Below are positions 51,972 to 63,700 of a stretch of 64,000 bases of DNA, in pieces. The DNA lies in assembly GCA_026874595.1 (NCBI GenBank), contig CM049309.1:45848079-45912078 (forward strand), read 5' to 3'. The number at the start of each line of letters is the position of its first letter. Positions within the stretch are counted from its first letter, which is position 1. A program made the position numbers and the translations under genes. Source of the DNA: Sipunculus nudus (lineage: Eukaryota; Annelida; Sipuncula; Golfingiida; Sipunculidae). The notes beneath the pieces are model-generated. The model searched no databases. It worked only from the letters and a program-made list of their open reading frames with translations, and was not told where the DNA came from.

Positions 51972-52107
51972 GTAAGTTGTTGTCACTCTGTTACGATAGG
52001 ATAAAAAATCTTGACTTATATTGATATGGACACCCTAGTATAGGCATTAAACTGACAACAGTATAACCTCATCCATTGTAACATTGTAATTAACATATAT
52101 AGAACCT
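51972..52107 (+). other. Start of the probable XKR 5' intron
   Basis: Ordinary AT-rich sequence after the donor. Confidence 0.4.
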
Positions 52108-52667
52108 AAAAAATCTTTTTTTTATACGTCCGTCTATGATGTGATGTATTATGGTATACCCACCGTCCGTCTGTCCGTCCGTTAATTTTTAGTGTCGACG
52201 CGATAATTTACTGTGGCTTTGATGGATTTTCAAGAAACTCACCATAGCAACTTACCAATGGATTATCTCGCCCGAGTTTGATTATTGGCAAAATCCATTC
52301 ATATATATTAAGGTCAGAGGTCATTAGGCTACTTTGTGGTGTCGCCAATGTAACTTCCGCGGAAAAAGATGGATTTTGAGATCAAACTAAACAAAAATAT
52401 TAGTCAGTATAATATCTCACCGTAGTTAAATTTTAAGCAAAATCCACGTATATTTAATGAGGTCAGAGGTCACCAGACATTGGTGGCACCTTGGTAACTT
52501 ACCAAAAATATTATGGAATTTGATGAAACTAATTATAAATATTTACAAATAGAGTTTTTCACCTTCATTTCATTCCTACTAAAAATCTTGCATATTTAAT
52601 GAGGTCAAAGGTCACCAGATATACGCGACTGGCGTATTATGCACCATTTGCGGTGCTCTTGTTTTAA
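52108..52667 (+). repeat. Dispersed repeat (family D), copy 2
   Basis: CCACCGTCCGTCTGTCCGTC, then several modules of 'TGAGGTCAGAGGTCACCAGA', ending GCGGTGCTCTTGTTTT. Inverted relative to the copy in the ROCK intron at 29290-29826. Confidence 0.65.
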
Positions 52668-55600
52668 AATTGGAAACATGCATAGCTGTTTTTCATTTTC
52701 CCATAATTTGGTTATTGGAGCATCGTTGGAGTTTTTTTCTACGTCCTGTGACTTTTTAAACAATATTCAGTTAATATAGATGGATCAAATGGATGAAAAG
52801 GTGTGTGTGTTGGGGGGGGGGGGGTCATGGAGTCTGGGAACAGCAGATTGGGAACCCGGTCAAGAAGCCGAGCTGTCACTTTTAATTGCGTTAAATAGTA
52901 AAACAGTGAAACACAAAACGGCTATAAATTGGTATACTGCAATTAGCTCAACAGATGATTTGATGAATTTTTATTATTACGAAATTTATTTGCAAAAAAA
53001 AAACACACCTGTCTTTAGCCCCCTTTTTATGTCAAATGTTTGTGTATATATTGACTGTTTAGTTGAGACGGGGGGGGGGGGGGGAGGAGGATGTTTGTTT
53101 CAATTCCTTCGGAATTCTGATTCGTATGTATACATACACTATATTGCATAACAAAGTACTTTTGTAAAATGGCTTGACGAAAAAAAGAATCCATTCAGTA
53201 TCCGGTTCCAATATAGTGCTCAGCTCTAACAGCATTGACAATAAATAATTTATTCATTATTTTCATTAGGCCGTGCTTGACTCTTGCACGAAGCACGCAT
53301 TGATTATTAATGAAAAATTGTCATTGTCTCTGTTTACATAATATGTATGGCCCTTTACTGGCTTTGGGGCGATAAGTCAGGTTTATATATATTTCACAAC
53401 ATTTTTATACTATAGGGACTTTAAATGGTTTGATTTCAAAATGGCTTCTCATGGTTCTGGGAGCTTTAGTTTAAAATGTCAATATTCAGTATAATCACAT
53501 AATGCTGTACTTATTATTTTAGTGACCAAAATAGGCAAATTCCAACCCATACCTGACTATAATCTTGTCCTCTATATATAGTCTAATATTATGCAGGAGT
53601 TGTATCAAACGTCCACTATATCGGTATACTTGGCTCGGGCCACCGATTTAGTGTCACATATGGGAAGTTTGTTTTTTTTCTCGTTATTGTATTCAACCGT
53701 GGTAACACCTGCAGTTCATTAGACATTTATAACGTAATGTTGACGTACGCATTAACTTGTAATCACCGTTCACACAATGGAGAGTGACTGTACACAGACC
53801 CACGGATGCCAAAGATCAATAGCCTTACATATACAACCCGTGAAACCTGTACAAACAGACATTACTCGAATAGCAATTTCTTGAATGAACAAGATTCACG
53901 GCCTAATCTTACTGATGTACAACAAAGTTCAGAGATTAATGCTTGCGTGATCTTGTGCAATTGGTGTTGCGACCCGCATGTAGGGAGGCAGTTTGCCGTG
54001 ACAAGGCGTGATATACCAGTCAGCTGATTTTGCGAGTGAGATTTCACGATAACGTGATTTTACTGTGGTTGTGCGAGGTGAGTTATAACAGTTTTACACG
54101 GTCGGGGCACTGAGGAACATGGGAAAATTTGGGAAAACCGTTGCTAGGTTAGATGATGGACTGGATAACATTCCCTAAGGCAGCAACGCCGCATTCATTT
54201 ATCACCACACCTGTCAGATCCATGGCAACGATCTTCACGCTGAAACACTTACCTTTTCATAAGAAATGATGAATATCATATTCATGCTCATGATATATTA
54301 ATTTCTCACCCTCGGGCAGTTTGGCGCTCCGCGCGCATGCGTCCTTTCCTTAACTTTCCCACGTTCTTTATAATGTATGTCAAATTTGAAGTGTAACGTT
54401 CCGTGATAACTTGTGTATATAGGTCACAGCGTCACATATACCTGGATGTTACAGAATTAGAAGATTCTCTAAAAGTAAACAAATTTGAAGCGACGTGCAA
54501 AAATGCTATTGGAATCAATACCAAATGCATATTAATTATACTTATATATTGGTATTTAAACTATTGCTGCATGTCATTTCGTTACATCTATTACTTTAGT
54601 ATATAAGCAATAATCCATTGCCATATACTAAGGGTGTAATGATTTAGCTTATAATTAAATTTGTCGAAACGATTTTCTTAAAGAGAATCCCTACATTTCA
54701 ATTTATAACAGGAAGAGTTCTCTTCCAAGTAAGATCAATATCAAAATCAAACAAAATATATAATTCAGATATTTTATTTGCAAGACGGCATTTAGATGGT
54801 TAGTGGTTTAAATGAATAAATATTTAATATACATCGCCTGCCTAACATAATCCGAAGTCCACTGTAAAAGCAGAAAAGTAGGACTTTGCATTCCATACGT
54901 ATATATAAGTTGTATGTCATACATAAGTTTACTATACTGCATGATGACAGCAGTAATCCCCCTCTTCTCTGGTCAGTTCATCCTGGCTGATGTATCAGAT
55001 TTCATCCCGTCTTACTACTTTTCAGTAATCTGCTTAACATGCATGTTTACACGGTGCTAATTTTAATAGTGCGTCGCACTTCAGATAATGGCAGTTTTAC
55101 CTGTTGATTGTTAATTGAAGTGCCATGGAATTTGTTGTCTTCCGTAGTTTCTGGGTGACATTACTTCGTAGCAAGTGTCATCACATCATTTAAACATGTG
55201 GTTTCTTTCATATACTTGTGTATAACCTGTGTCGATATAGGTCAACATTTCTTAAGTTATTCGGATAACATTTCTCAATAAAATACTAAATCCAAATAGA
55301 AAGTGACCGTAAAACGTTAAATCAACATTTATCTGGTTAGACCAAGTTGTTGTAATTTAATATACCATTCGTGCAAGTTTGCATTTCCGAAATTCGAATA
55401 AGGATAGAAGAAAATGCTTTTTGGGAGGAAGAGTTTTCAGTAAGGGTCAGGGTGGATGGTTTCCTAATTTTTCCTATATTTGTATAAAAATTAATATTCT
55501 CATGCACACATGTATATACAATATGAACGATGACTGTTTTATGTGAAATATTCCTGTTAGTGGCTTTAGTTTGAAAACATAGATGGACTTGCTCTTGGTT

Positions 55601-56640
55601 ATTCCAGGATTATTGAAGCGCTGTAATAAATACGTATCATTTTTTATTTTCTACTTCATCTCCAATTTCGTTAGGAGGGAAAATTCTTGAATAAGGTTGA
55701 TACTAAATGTAGGGACCGTGAATACCAACCATTTTGAACAACCACTATATATATAACCCTTCAGGGTATTTTATTTGTTTGATACATAGCGTTACCCCGA
55801 CAGACTCTCCCCACAAAGATAATCTGTATTTTATCGTTGTTTGTTTATCAATTTTTTTACTAAAATTATTTCATTATATGGGGCCTTTTAAACAAACCGG
55901 TCTGATCAATCGAAGACTGTTGGTTTAAAAAATCAACAAAAGATATTAATTTCTAAAAAATATTTCCTTCCACTTTATATGACCTTCTTTATAATACAAG
56001 GACAACATAAATTCCGAATCAGTCCTAGTTTGGAACAAATTACATCCCTAATAGAATTCATATACTCTTAATGAGCCGTGAATATAGAACCCCTAAGAAT
56101 CCATTCAAAATTATCCCGTCTTTATATTTTCGGTGTCATGATAATTGTAAGAAATTATCCATATTCAATCAAGATAATACTTCCAAAATTAACCGGTATA
56201 TTAATAGATATTTTAAGAGGCCGGTTTTAATTTACGGGGGACCTGTTAATGATTAAGGAGAACAAAGGGTAGCCATCAAAGCGGGGGGAGGGGGTCCTAA
56301 TCAACAGGGACATCAAAGTTGACCGGTGGATCTATTGAACGTCTATACGTTACTCCAAGTATAATCTCGGCTCAGACAGAAACATCAAAGGAAGTTTTTA
56401 GAACACGATGGTATGCTATCATTCGGGTATTTACGGTAGTTCTCACGTAGCTGAAATGAAAACAAAACATGCCCGATCGACTGGTACTGGAGTACCAATA
56501 TATTCACAAACGTTCCGCTGAGTGAAAAATTCGAGAAGTCGTTTTAGAAGTGATAATACCCGAGATTGACCCTAGCACCAGTGAATTCAGGTTTCATTGT
56601 CCACATATTGATATGCTTAATGCCCCACAGGACCGGCTCG
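52668..56640 (+). other. Probable XKR 5' intron or upstream region
   Basis: Two G-runs (52811-52821, 53071-53089). At 54333-54342 GCGCATGCGT is an NRF1-like site within a short CG-rich patch (54310-54350). At 54059-54077 TACTGTGGTTGTGCGAGG looks like a lone end of a family A element. No coding exon supported. Confidence 0.4.
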
Positions 56641-56935
56641 GCCGTCGCGTTTATCAATATCGGTAAGCAAACAGTTATATTCTTCCTGTAGGGAGCGGCG
56701 CCGAGTTTCCTCTGGTTCTAATTTTGTTTATCGTGATCAATGGCTGTGCACGGCTAACTACACAATCCTAGCGATATAGTGTGTGGGTTTGTATTAGTTT
56801 CATACTTGGCTTGTACTGAAACGGGGATTTCATCGAAGACGCTATCGAGTGTTCCCACCTTCATCGTACTGCTTGTTACGTCTTCTTACGTTAGTGTGGT
56901 GTAAACATTGAAAAGTTGATCTCATGTACTAAAGA
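56641..56935 (+). other. Possible alternative first exon of the XKR gene
   Basis: A CG-richer stretch (GGCCGTCGCGTTTATC, GGGAGCGGCGCCGAG) followed by a good donor AAAGA|GTAAGT (56936). No long frame, so untranslated if real. Start unknown. Confidence 0.3.
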
Positions 56936-57103
56936 GTAAGTATACAAAATACGCGAACTCGCCATTCAACCTAGATTTACTGTGACCTCTGAACATGTAA
57001 TGGCTTGCCCTTGTACCGTGCAGTGATGTTGATATATTAACATTCCGTTTCATGGAATGGACAGACTGAACAATACTGTTATAATTGCTTCTTTAAATTT
57101 CAG

Positions 57104-57182
57104 AGCGAGTTTGCAAGCTGTATGGGACCATGCATGTAGATATTCTGACCATTGAGATATTCAGCATACAGTCAGCTAACCT
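57104..57182 (+). other. Candidate untranslated internal exon of the XKR gene
   Basis: 79 nt between the acceptor TTCTTTAAATTTCAG and the donor CT|GTGAGT. It contains short upstream ATGs. Supported only by the two splice signals and its position. Confidence 0.35.
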
Positions 57183-57271
57183 GTGAGTACCTATAATCTG
57201 CTAATCGATCAGTGTATATCTGTAATTCATTCATGCTGAAGTTTATAAGGCTCCCAGAAGTTCTCAGGCAG

Positions 57272-57337
57272 AAGGCATTTGAGAAATCTGTCAACTACGT
57301 GGTTCTGTCTAGAGCTCCCCACTGGCGGAGTATAGAG
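57272..57337 (+). other. Candidate small exon downstream of 57182
   Basis: 66 nt between the acceptor AGTTCTCAGGCAG and the donor TATAGAG|GTAAAC. A frame from ATG at 57234 reads MLKFIRLPEVLRQKAFEKSV and on to RAPHWRSIE through the donor. I do not recognise it. It may be a coding exon, a UTR exon, or chance. Confidence 0.25.
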
Positions 57338-57569
57338 GTAAACTTTGCGTTTTAACACTGTATGTATAGTTATATATAATCGGATTTATATATATATATA
57401 TATATATAGCGCATGCACTGACAATTATATAACAGAAATCGCCTTATAATTTACTATTGAAACCAATTTATGGTTTACTTGAATGTTATTCTATAGTATA
57501 TATGAAGTAAATATATAAGTTTACCCTTTTAGAAGGACCTCTGCATCTTGCTACCAGCTACGCCATAAG

Positions 57570-57570
<1 letters not shown>

Positions 57571-57638
<68 letters not shown>
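57571..57638 (+). repeat. (TA)n microsatellite
   Basis: About 68 bp of TA followed by a short CA run. A shorter TA run is at 57387-57408. Confidence 0.97.
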
Positions 57639-57640
<2 letters not shown>

Positions 57641-57659
57641 CACACACACACTTATATAA

Positions 57660-59881
57660 GTGTGTGTTACGCTATTGCATTTAATAAATCACGTATCCCA
57701 TTCAACATATGATTGCTGCAAGTTGCACCTGTGCGGGTTAATCCGGTATTAGCTTTGTGCCATTGATTCAACCGTCAAAACATTCGGGATAAACATATAT
57801 ACACGGGACCACGCACTTAACACCTTGTAATCTCATAACGGTCCACAACACCTGTGACAGCTATTACAGTAATCGCATACAAGTCGTCGGTCCAACTTTT
57901 CCAGGTAAACGTGCGCGAGATTAATATTTCTTATGGTTTTCCGGGCGACTTTTCAGGGAATTTGACAGGTAAAGCCAGTCGAGGTATGGTAAACAGAGAA
58001 CATTATTAGTTTCTGGGCAGCTTTTGGGGACTGTGTTAGGTGTTACAAAGAGTGAATTACAATTTAGGGTATTATTATTCGTTTGACAAACGAATATTGA
58101 CCGGTCCAAACGTGTGATATCAGGATACGGACAAAGGTAGGTCATATTATGTATACGTTACCAGTATTTCACAGGAGATGGCGGGTATTCAGACCGGAAT
58201 CTGTGGACATTTGGTATATTCCTCAACGCAGCTAAAACTTAGTATAATACATCTAATGGTTCCACCAAAGGATGCCAAATGAAATTTTGCTGTTTCTTAA
58301 GGGATTCCTTTATTTTTAAAGTAAATAAAAATAAAGAATACAGGCCTTATTGAATATAGGATGAAACAAACACCTAACTAGCAAAACAAAAGTAACCATT
58401 TTCATATATATGAAAAAAATGTGTATTTTGAAAATATGTTAATGTAACTGATGGCAATCAAAAATCATTGCATGGTGTTTTTTAAAAAAATACATTCAAA
58501 AGCTGCATATCAGTTGTGAGTGATAACAATATTCTGAAAAGTGCTATTATTGTAAAAATTACCATGAAGCGTTTGGTTGGCAGCACAAGAGACGTCAAAC
58601 ACCCCCAAACGATATACACTGGCCTTGGAAGAATCCAGGCTGTTAAAAACGGGTGCTTGTATCATCGAACATCAAGTTTGTATCCGTTTATACCTTTAGA
58701 CTGTGCCAGTGTAAAATAATTAAAATTTTTAGACACTAATTGCAAAATTTCTGTGTACAGCCCTCGTTAGAACGTAATGTAGTTCACTATCAACATGAAA
58801 GACAAATGTTATGAATAATCACGTTTCAGAACACATAATTTATGAATCCAAACGTTTGATGTTTTTAAGTACACAGTTGTATTTATATAGGGCAAGTTCA
58901 ACGGGCCATGTTACAAAACTGAAAATATTTGCTTGGGTTTTGAAGGAAGCTTACATTGCCATGATGCATAATATGGAAATATAGATCATTACCGGTACTA
59001 AAAGAATATAAGCATATACATGTATATCATTCAAAAAATCTTTAACCTTACCAGGACCATGATGAATGACAAATATAGAAAAAAATTCTCGAGACAATGT
59101 CAGTTTAAGTATCTGGTATGCTCCGTCATACAGTGTCACCCTGGATTAAGATAATGATATTTGATATTGAGCATATATGCGTGTACTGACAGGTATTACG
59201 ATAACGATATTGGATACGGAGCATTTGCGTAAATAGACCAGATAATCCTGTGCACTGTTCAGATAACGTACTGAAATATAGTCTATTAACGGTTGGAATA
59301 TAGAATAGCAATAGATAGGGCAGCTTTTCAGTCTAATAATTATCTGTGTTAATTTATACAAGAATTTCATACAAGAAAAGAAATCCCTTGCATCAGTGAC
59401 ATTAAACTGATAAAGTTGATGTTTAATTATCCGTTACCAAGGGCAGACTCGGCTAAAATGTGACCGCAGTGCACATGGACAGTGTTAATATTTTAAGCCA
59501 ATAATCGTATTTTGAGTGAACCATATATGAGACATGCTTGTTCGCTTAAATTAGTGTAGATCTGGGATGAGCACTTTTTTTCACCTTGGAAACTTACATG
59601 CATAGAAATATCTAAGCTGATAATATTTGCCGTCTCATGCAGGAATATTAATGTAAATTGACATTAAACAGGCTTATCGCAATGGCGAATATCAAATGAT
59701 GTACGCATAGTTGATGTGATTTATTGGGTTTGGATAATGAAATAAATCGTATTCATCATGATAATCGCATTAATCTCAATGGGACATGGCCGCACATTCA
59801 TGTTTGCACTCTCCGATTAGATGCAATGGCATTGATTAATAATTTAATGAGTGGAAAATTTATTTGTGCTTTCCATTTCAG
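57660..59881 (+). other. Probable XKR intron, no feature recognised
   Basis: AT-rich sequence with no exon that I can support. It ends at the acceptor GCTTTCCATTTCAG (59868-59881). Confidence 0.45.
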
Positions 59882-60021
59882 ATATTAGAAAACGCTGTCG
59901 AATACACGCTAACACTGGATGCTTGAAATCATCAGAAAACCCCAGGACAACATTTGTGGAAATGGTTGATGGAAGATCCCATTACTAAAAGATTCTGATA
60001 CGATAGAATTACTCGTCAAAT
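59882..60021 (+). other. XKR 5' UTR, part in the coding exon
   Basis: From the acceptor at 59881 to the start codon. An in-frame TAG at 60004-60006 shows that the coding frame cannot extend further upstream. Confidence 0.55.
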
Positions 60022-61686
60022 ATGTACCCGGAAATACGCCTAAAATCGTGCGCATGCGTACACGCTGTATTCTATGTGATCAACATAGGTCTGCAAATAT
60101 GGCTTCTTGCAGACCAAATGGAAGGAACCCAATCGGCCGACAGGGCATTACGATGGATCGTGTATAGCCTGCTGGTAATTATACCATTAGGACTGGTAAA
60201 CGCAGTGTCTGTGTACTGGTTATACAGGGACGGCAGTCAGGACAAAGCCTGTTTAACGTTGGGCTTGTTCTTGCATCTGGTACTGTTGGGACCACCGTGG
60301 CGTTCTGCAGAATTTGTGAAAACAAATGTACCTTATAAATACAAAAGGATCTGCACGTTGAGATACCTGCAAGCTTTTACACAGGATATCCCGAGCACCG
60401 TAATGCTGCTTATGAATATGCTTCAAGGTCCCCCATTCCGCGCTTTATGCGTATTTACGGTAACTATGAACCTGTCGTCTGCTACGTTTTCTGTCGTCTG
60501 CTATGCGTATAGAAACATCGGCGACACCAGAAGGCGCTATGAAACATCTTTCCGACAATGTGCCGATTTCTGCATAAAATTCCTCTTGCTTAGCCCTCGT
60601 TTGTTCGCCTGTGCAGTTTTATTGTCCTGTTACGGTGCGTTTGTATTGCCAGCCATGATGGGACACATGGGACTAATTCTTATCGCGTATGTATTTTGGC
60701 AGCTGCGAAAGAACTTTCAGTGCCGTTTGGATACAGGTGCAGCCTGGGCGTTTATCAGAGTCATACAAATTATAACAACCAGTGTGTTTGATATAAGTGT
60801 TGATTTTGTATACAAAAGGTGGAAACAATCCTTGGGCTACTATGTCTTATGCTTCGTTGAACATGGCGTCATAACTTTCTTCTGGGCCAATAAGATGGGT
60901 TTCTCGCCGGAAACGGTTGTGTTTGGTGGTGTTTGTTTTGTTTTAAACAGCGTAGGCCTGTGTTTACTGATCATAAGTCTCATGCTGTCAAGCAGAGAAT
61001 CGCATTACGTTTCCTGTGAGAATTTAGAAGTGAGCGAATTCGGACCCGGGAGATCGGATGCAATGCCTGACGGGACAGTCACACTTCCGGTTTACAGCAG
61101 CGCCCTCCCTCTGGACAGCTTTGAAAACACTTACGCTTCAGTGTACCAACTCGAACCAGAGTCAATTATCGCAGCGTCGATTGACGTCAATGCAGAGAGG
61201 ATTTATGACATCAATCGACGTAAAGACAGCCATGATGATAGAAGATACCATTATATTCCGCAATACTTTCCATATGTAAAGAAAAAATATAACAGTCATG
61301 AGGACAAAGCTGTGTTCAAACAAATAGACTCGGGCATAGATCTCAATGCCCCCTGTGCATTAAACAAGTACACATTTTGCCAAGGATTGTCAACTGTTTA
61401 TAACAGTCGCGGCGATGTCGCATGTGACAGCAAAAGTACTTGTTCAGCAACGTTCTGTGAAATCTGTGACTATATTACATGTAGCTCTAGTTCCAGTTCC
61501 AGCTCAGAGATGTCACTGCCATCATGCAAAGAACAGTTTCCCAAACAGGCGCCAGATGTCGCGGTCTGCGATAGGAAGTCTCTGACGCCAATTCGTTCTT
61601 GGCAAGAGAATGTGACTCTGTGGTTGGAAAAACACACACTGTATTCTGAAACACACGCCTACAGGATCATGCACAACGAACCATGA
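60022..61686 (+). CDS. XK-related (XKR) family membrane protein, 554 aa, intronless coding region
   Basis: Multi-pass membrane protein of the XK/XKR family. Some vertebrate members (XKR4, XKR8, XKR9) are caspase-activated phospholipid scramblases at the plasma membrane, and XK works with a VPS13 lipid carrier. Signs here: about 8-10 hydrophobic segments in residues 10-325, the family 'LGPPWRSAE' motif (89-97; XKRs have LGP-x-x-R-x-x-E), an amphipathic re-entrant-type helix YLQAFTQDIPSTVMLLMNML (115-134) where XKRs carry E-x-x-PQ-x-x-LQ, and YYVLCFVEHGVITFFWA (273-289) matching the late family helix. The typical Glu and Pro-Gln of the E-x-x-PQ motif are replaced. The tail (about 325-554) is long, polar, with a Ser tract (488-495). 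Start chosen at the first ATG after an in-frame stop at 60004; TGA at 61684. XKR family membership is sure; the vertebrate orthologue is not. Confidence 0.88.
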   Translation: MYPEIRLKSCACVHAVFYVINIGLQIWLLADQMEGTQSADRALRWIVYSLLVIIPLGLVNAVSVYWLYRDGSQDKACLTLGLFLHLVLLGPPWRSAEFVKTNVPYKYKRICTLRYLQAFTQDIPSTVMLLMNMLQGPPFRALCVFTVTMNLSSATFSVVCYAYRNIGDTRRRYETSFRQCADFCIKFLLLSPRLFACAVLLSCYGAFVLPAMMGHMGLILIAYVFWQLRKNFQCRLDTGAAWAFIRVIQIITTSVFDISVDFVYKRWKQSLGYYVLCFVEHGVITFFWANKMGFSPETVVFGGVCFVLNSVGLCLLIISLMLSSRESHYVSCENLEVSEFGPGRSDAMPDGTVTLPVYSSALPLDSFENTYASVYQLEPESIIAASIDVNAERIYDINRRKDSHDDRRYHYIPQYFPYVKKKYNSHEDKAVFKQIDSGIDLNAPCALNKYTFCQGLSTVYNSRGDVACDSKSTCSATFCEICDYITCSSSSSSSSEMSLPSCKEQFPKQAPDVAVCDRKSLTPIRSWQENVTLWLEKHTLYSETHAYRIMHNEP

Positions 61687-62531
61687 CATTCTTCACATAT
61701 TAGTTGTATATCTGTTTAAAATGTATAAAAAACGTCACTGTTTATATTGTACAAAGGAGCATATAATAACCTGAAGGGGGCCACCGCAACGTCATTAAAT
61801 ACACTCAGTCCCAGAATAGGATCTCATCATGTTTTTAATAAAACGTTCTTAATTCACTAGTGATTAAAATGTAGTTCACAGTATATAGACAAATTCAATC
61901 TCGAAAATTGAGGTATTAACCACGACCCTGTGTATATTATGAACGCTTGAGGTCAATAATAGGAAAAGCTAATGATTTGCCAATATTTTACCAAGGTTTT
62001 ACCTTCAGAATAAGTAATCTTAGATTTCATATATTTTGTTTCGCTTGCATTTTTTAAAGCTAAGACGTACGATTTAAATAATTATATAATTAAGTGACAC
62101 ATTTCTTTTCCGATATATATATATATATATAACAAGTGAACCTTGTTTTAGGTTTTATCTTATTTTAACATATCAGTCTTTATCGCCATATATTTCACGT
62201 TCACACATGTGTTTCTAGTCAACCATTGGCGGTTCTCTTATGTACAGTGTATATATTTTCTCTAATAAAATTTCAATATTTTAAAGCATATGCATCTTGG
62301 TTGTTGTTAGTTAATTTAAGATCACGAAATAAAAATTAAACCTATAAAGAGGTTAATTGTAGTAGAAAGTGATGATTCATGACATTCATTGCAATGCTGC
62401 TCGCGTGGGTGGTTTAAAATGGTATCAAATTGACGGTAAAAGAAGAAAATGTGTCCATGTCGAATCTCGTAATTTTATTACTTTACTATACAACTTTACT
62501 TTCGTAACTCTTCTTTTTATCTGATATTTGC
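61687..62531 (+). other. XKR 3' UTR and downstream
   Basis: No further coding sequence. AT-rich with a TA run at 62115-62131. Confidence 0.5.
61837..61842 (+). terminator. Candidate polyadenylation signal of the XKR gene
   Basis: AATAAA 151 bp after the stop codon. A second one lies at 62264-62269. Confidence 0.45.
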
Positions 62532-62967
62532 ACTTTCTGTTGTTGGCATTATATACGCGGGGTTCAAATTTCGCTATTTCAATTTTTCAGTAATTCGGGA
62601 GGGTTTAATTTTCGCGATCTCGCCATATCAAGAAACCTACACAAAGTAAACCATTTTTATATGAATAATTATTTCAAATAATATGTATGCAAATATTAAT
62701 AATTGGACGTTACCATGGGGAATATGGAACGAGTTAAAAATTATTGTTCATTAATTGCGATAATTTAAAAGATCTATTATCATTTATAGTAACAAGCAAT
62801 CTTTGAGAATACATGATCTATTATTATTATCTATATTAAATTTCAATCTTTTACCTTATTTAACTGATGGTACTTTTTATTCAAAAAGATTTTTTTTTTC
62901 GCGGTAATCCGATTTCGTGAATATTGCGAATTCGAAACCCTCGCAAACAAAAGGCGACCTCAAGTTA
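62532..62967 (-). mobile_element. Family A palindromic element, decayed copy
   Basis: Left end TGTTGGCATTATATACGCGG with TTCAAATTTCGC; right end GCGAATTCGAAACCCTCGCA and ACAAAAGGCGACCTCAAGTTA. Same layout as the other copies, with diverged tips. Confidence 0.55.
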
Positions 62968-63700
62968 TTGCAGGATTCGTGCATATTTCATATATCCTAT
63001 AATTTGTTCGAACATCTGTGACACCGCAGTACATCTAAGCCGAATAAAATGTCAATATTAAGACACCTTGATACATACATAATCAAATCTCCCCTCTTTG
63101 TAAGTTCTTAAATATATCTTAAGTCATCATCTTGAAGATGATGATTTTAGAGGGAAAAGTAAAATATATTTAAAATAAATAAAAAAAAGTGTAAAGAGTA
63201 GTCTGTGCTTAAAAAACAGGATATTTTTCATATGTTAAGGCACAGCATCACTCATTTATTAAGCTTAGTATCCCCGTTCAGGACAGATATCTCCGTCCAT
63301 ATAAGGACGTCTGGACGTCAACAGGAAAGGATGAACCCCTTAGGTGTACTTTTGGATGCTGTTATACTAATGCGGTGTATTAAGCTGATACAAAATGATA
63401 TTAAAAAGATTTTACGGAGTGATGTTGCCAAAATTTTCACTGCATCCCAGTTGTACTAAATAGACATGTTATGGGGTACTTAGAACATGGGACATAAACC
63501 GCTGGTGACCACAAAACTGTAAATGCTTTGCTGTTCACAAATGTATCTCGGTAAGCGTAGACGGCCCTAGGTATACGCATATACGGGAGGACGAAGGACA
63601 GAAGCACATTTCTACAGCTGAACATGACCGAAAGTCACTTTATATCATAAACTGACCTGTTTACAGATAAAAGATATTTGAACTTGATATTACTTCGTAC
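62968..63700 (+). other. Intergenic, no gene recognised
   Basis: A short direct AT-rich palindrome CATCATCTTGAAGATGATG (63125-63143). An 84-codon open frame at 63205-63459 has no known motif. Confidence 0.4.

Noticed and set aside
52780-53151. 123-codon frame with two Gly runs
   Set aside because: It depends on two poly-G tracts and AT-rich sequence, with no recognisable domain.
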